A stretch of 14,607 bases of DNA from assembly GCA_900313265.1 (NCBI GenBank), contig OMRN01000328.1:1-14607 (forward strand), read 5' to 3'. The DNA comes from an uncultured Lachnospiraceae bacterium. Its GTDB lineage: Bacteria > Bacillota > Clostridia > Lachnospirales > Lachnospiraceae. Under the pieces are notes generated by a model, which saw nothing but the letters and a program-made list of their open reading frames with translations, was not told where the DNA came from and searched no databases. The position numbers and the translations under genes are program-made. Shown here piece by piece: positions 14,482 to 14,607 of the stretch. Every line of letters begins with the position of its first letter. The stretch's first letter is position 1.

Positions 14482-14607
14482 ATGATTCATATTTTGTTTG
14501 GAAATTACTTAAAGCAGTGCGGCCGGCTCAGCGCCGAGCAGCTTGCCAAAGTATATGAAGAACAGAAAAAAGTCCGTGTCAAACTCGGTTTGATAGCAGT
14601 TGCCGAA
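14482..14607 (+). CDS. N-terminal fragment, possible CheX-like protein (3'-truncated)
   Basis: Only the first 42 codons are inside the window. The ATG at 14482 has a strong GGGAGG site (14468-14473). The start IHILFGNYLKQCGRLSAEQL and the later KKVRVKLGLIAVAE resemble the small helical domain (a loop of the 'FGxYLxxxGxLSxEQLxxAL' type) found at the N-terminus of PilB/MshE-like proteins and of some clostridial proteins annotated as chemotaxis protein CheX. I infer the latter from memory of similar openings; the fragment is too short to settle it. It has its own promoter and is not necessarily functionally linked to the wall-synthesis genes upstream. Confidence 0.6.
   Translation, partial: MIHILFGNYLKQCGRLSAEQLAKVYEEQKKVRVKLGLIAVAE

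Overview
The window looks like an ordinary core-chromosome segment from a Gram-positive anaerobe of class Clostridia, most likely family Lachnospiraceae. This rests on gene content (ruvAB followed by zapA, a long U32 protein and a SEDS/PBP pair; a NusG-II/Gx-transporter pair), AAGGAGG-type ribosome binding sites, sigma-A-type promoters and moderate-to-low GC with many TTA/AAA/GAA codons. The family assignment is inference. Every confident gene is on the + strand. There is no sign of mobile elements, CRISPR, rRNA or tRNA, and no gene-free stretch exceeds 150 bases.

Layout. (1) 1-1827: the 3' part of a topoisomerase III gene, with an acidic insert and no C-terminal zinc ribbon. (2) 1842-2598: a promoter and a stand-alone left-handed beta-helix protein that keeps GlmU-type acetyltransferase residues. 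(3) 2639-3066: a self-contained unit with a near-consensus promoter, a gene for an 88-residue two-helix membrane protein and a strong terminator. (4) 3121-3582: a small lipoprotein of unknown function. (5) 3639-5818: ilvB-like and ilvN, the large and small subunits of acetolactate synthase; the large subunit departs from the classical family at several active-site motifs. (6) 5819-6690: a membrane-anchored NusG domain II protein and a Gx transporter / heptaprenyl diphosphate synthase component I family membrane protein. (7) 6781-8451: ruvA and ruvB, the Holliday-junction branch-migration motor. (8) 8497-14379: zapA, a U32 family iron-sulfur protein, a SEDS glycan polymerase and its class B penicillin-binding protein. 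(9) 14380-14607: a new promoter, a leader hairpin and the first 42 codons of a gene that may be CheX-like.

How the genes work together: IlvB and IlvN form one enzyme at the head of branched-chain amino-acid synthesis. RuvA and RuvB form one recombination motor. ZapA (a FtsZ-ring stabiliser), the SEDS polymerase and the transpeptidase all serve septal or lateral wall synthesis and are grouped behind a promoter in the 3' end of ruvB. The U32 protein between them is probably an RNA-hydroxylation or related Fe-S enzyme and has no obvious mechanistic link to division.

I found no clear new defence, mobile or biosynthetic system. The points most worth a second look are the 122-residue acidic-basic-acidic tail on the SEDS protein, the altered active-site motifs of the acetolactate synthase, the free-standing GlmU-like acetyltransferase and the strongly expressed-looking small membrane protein.
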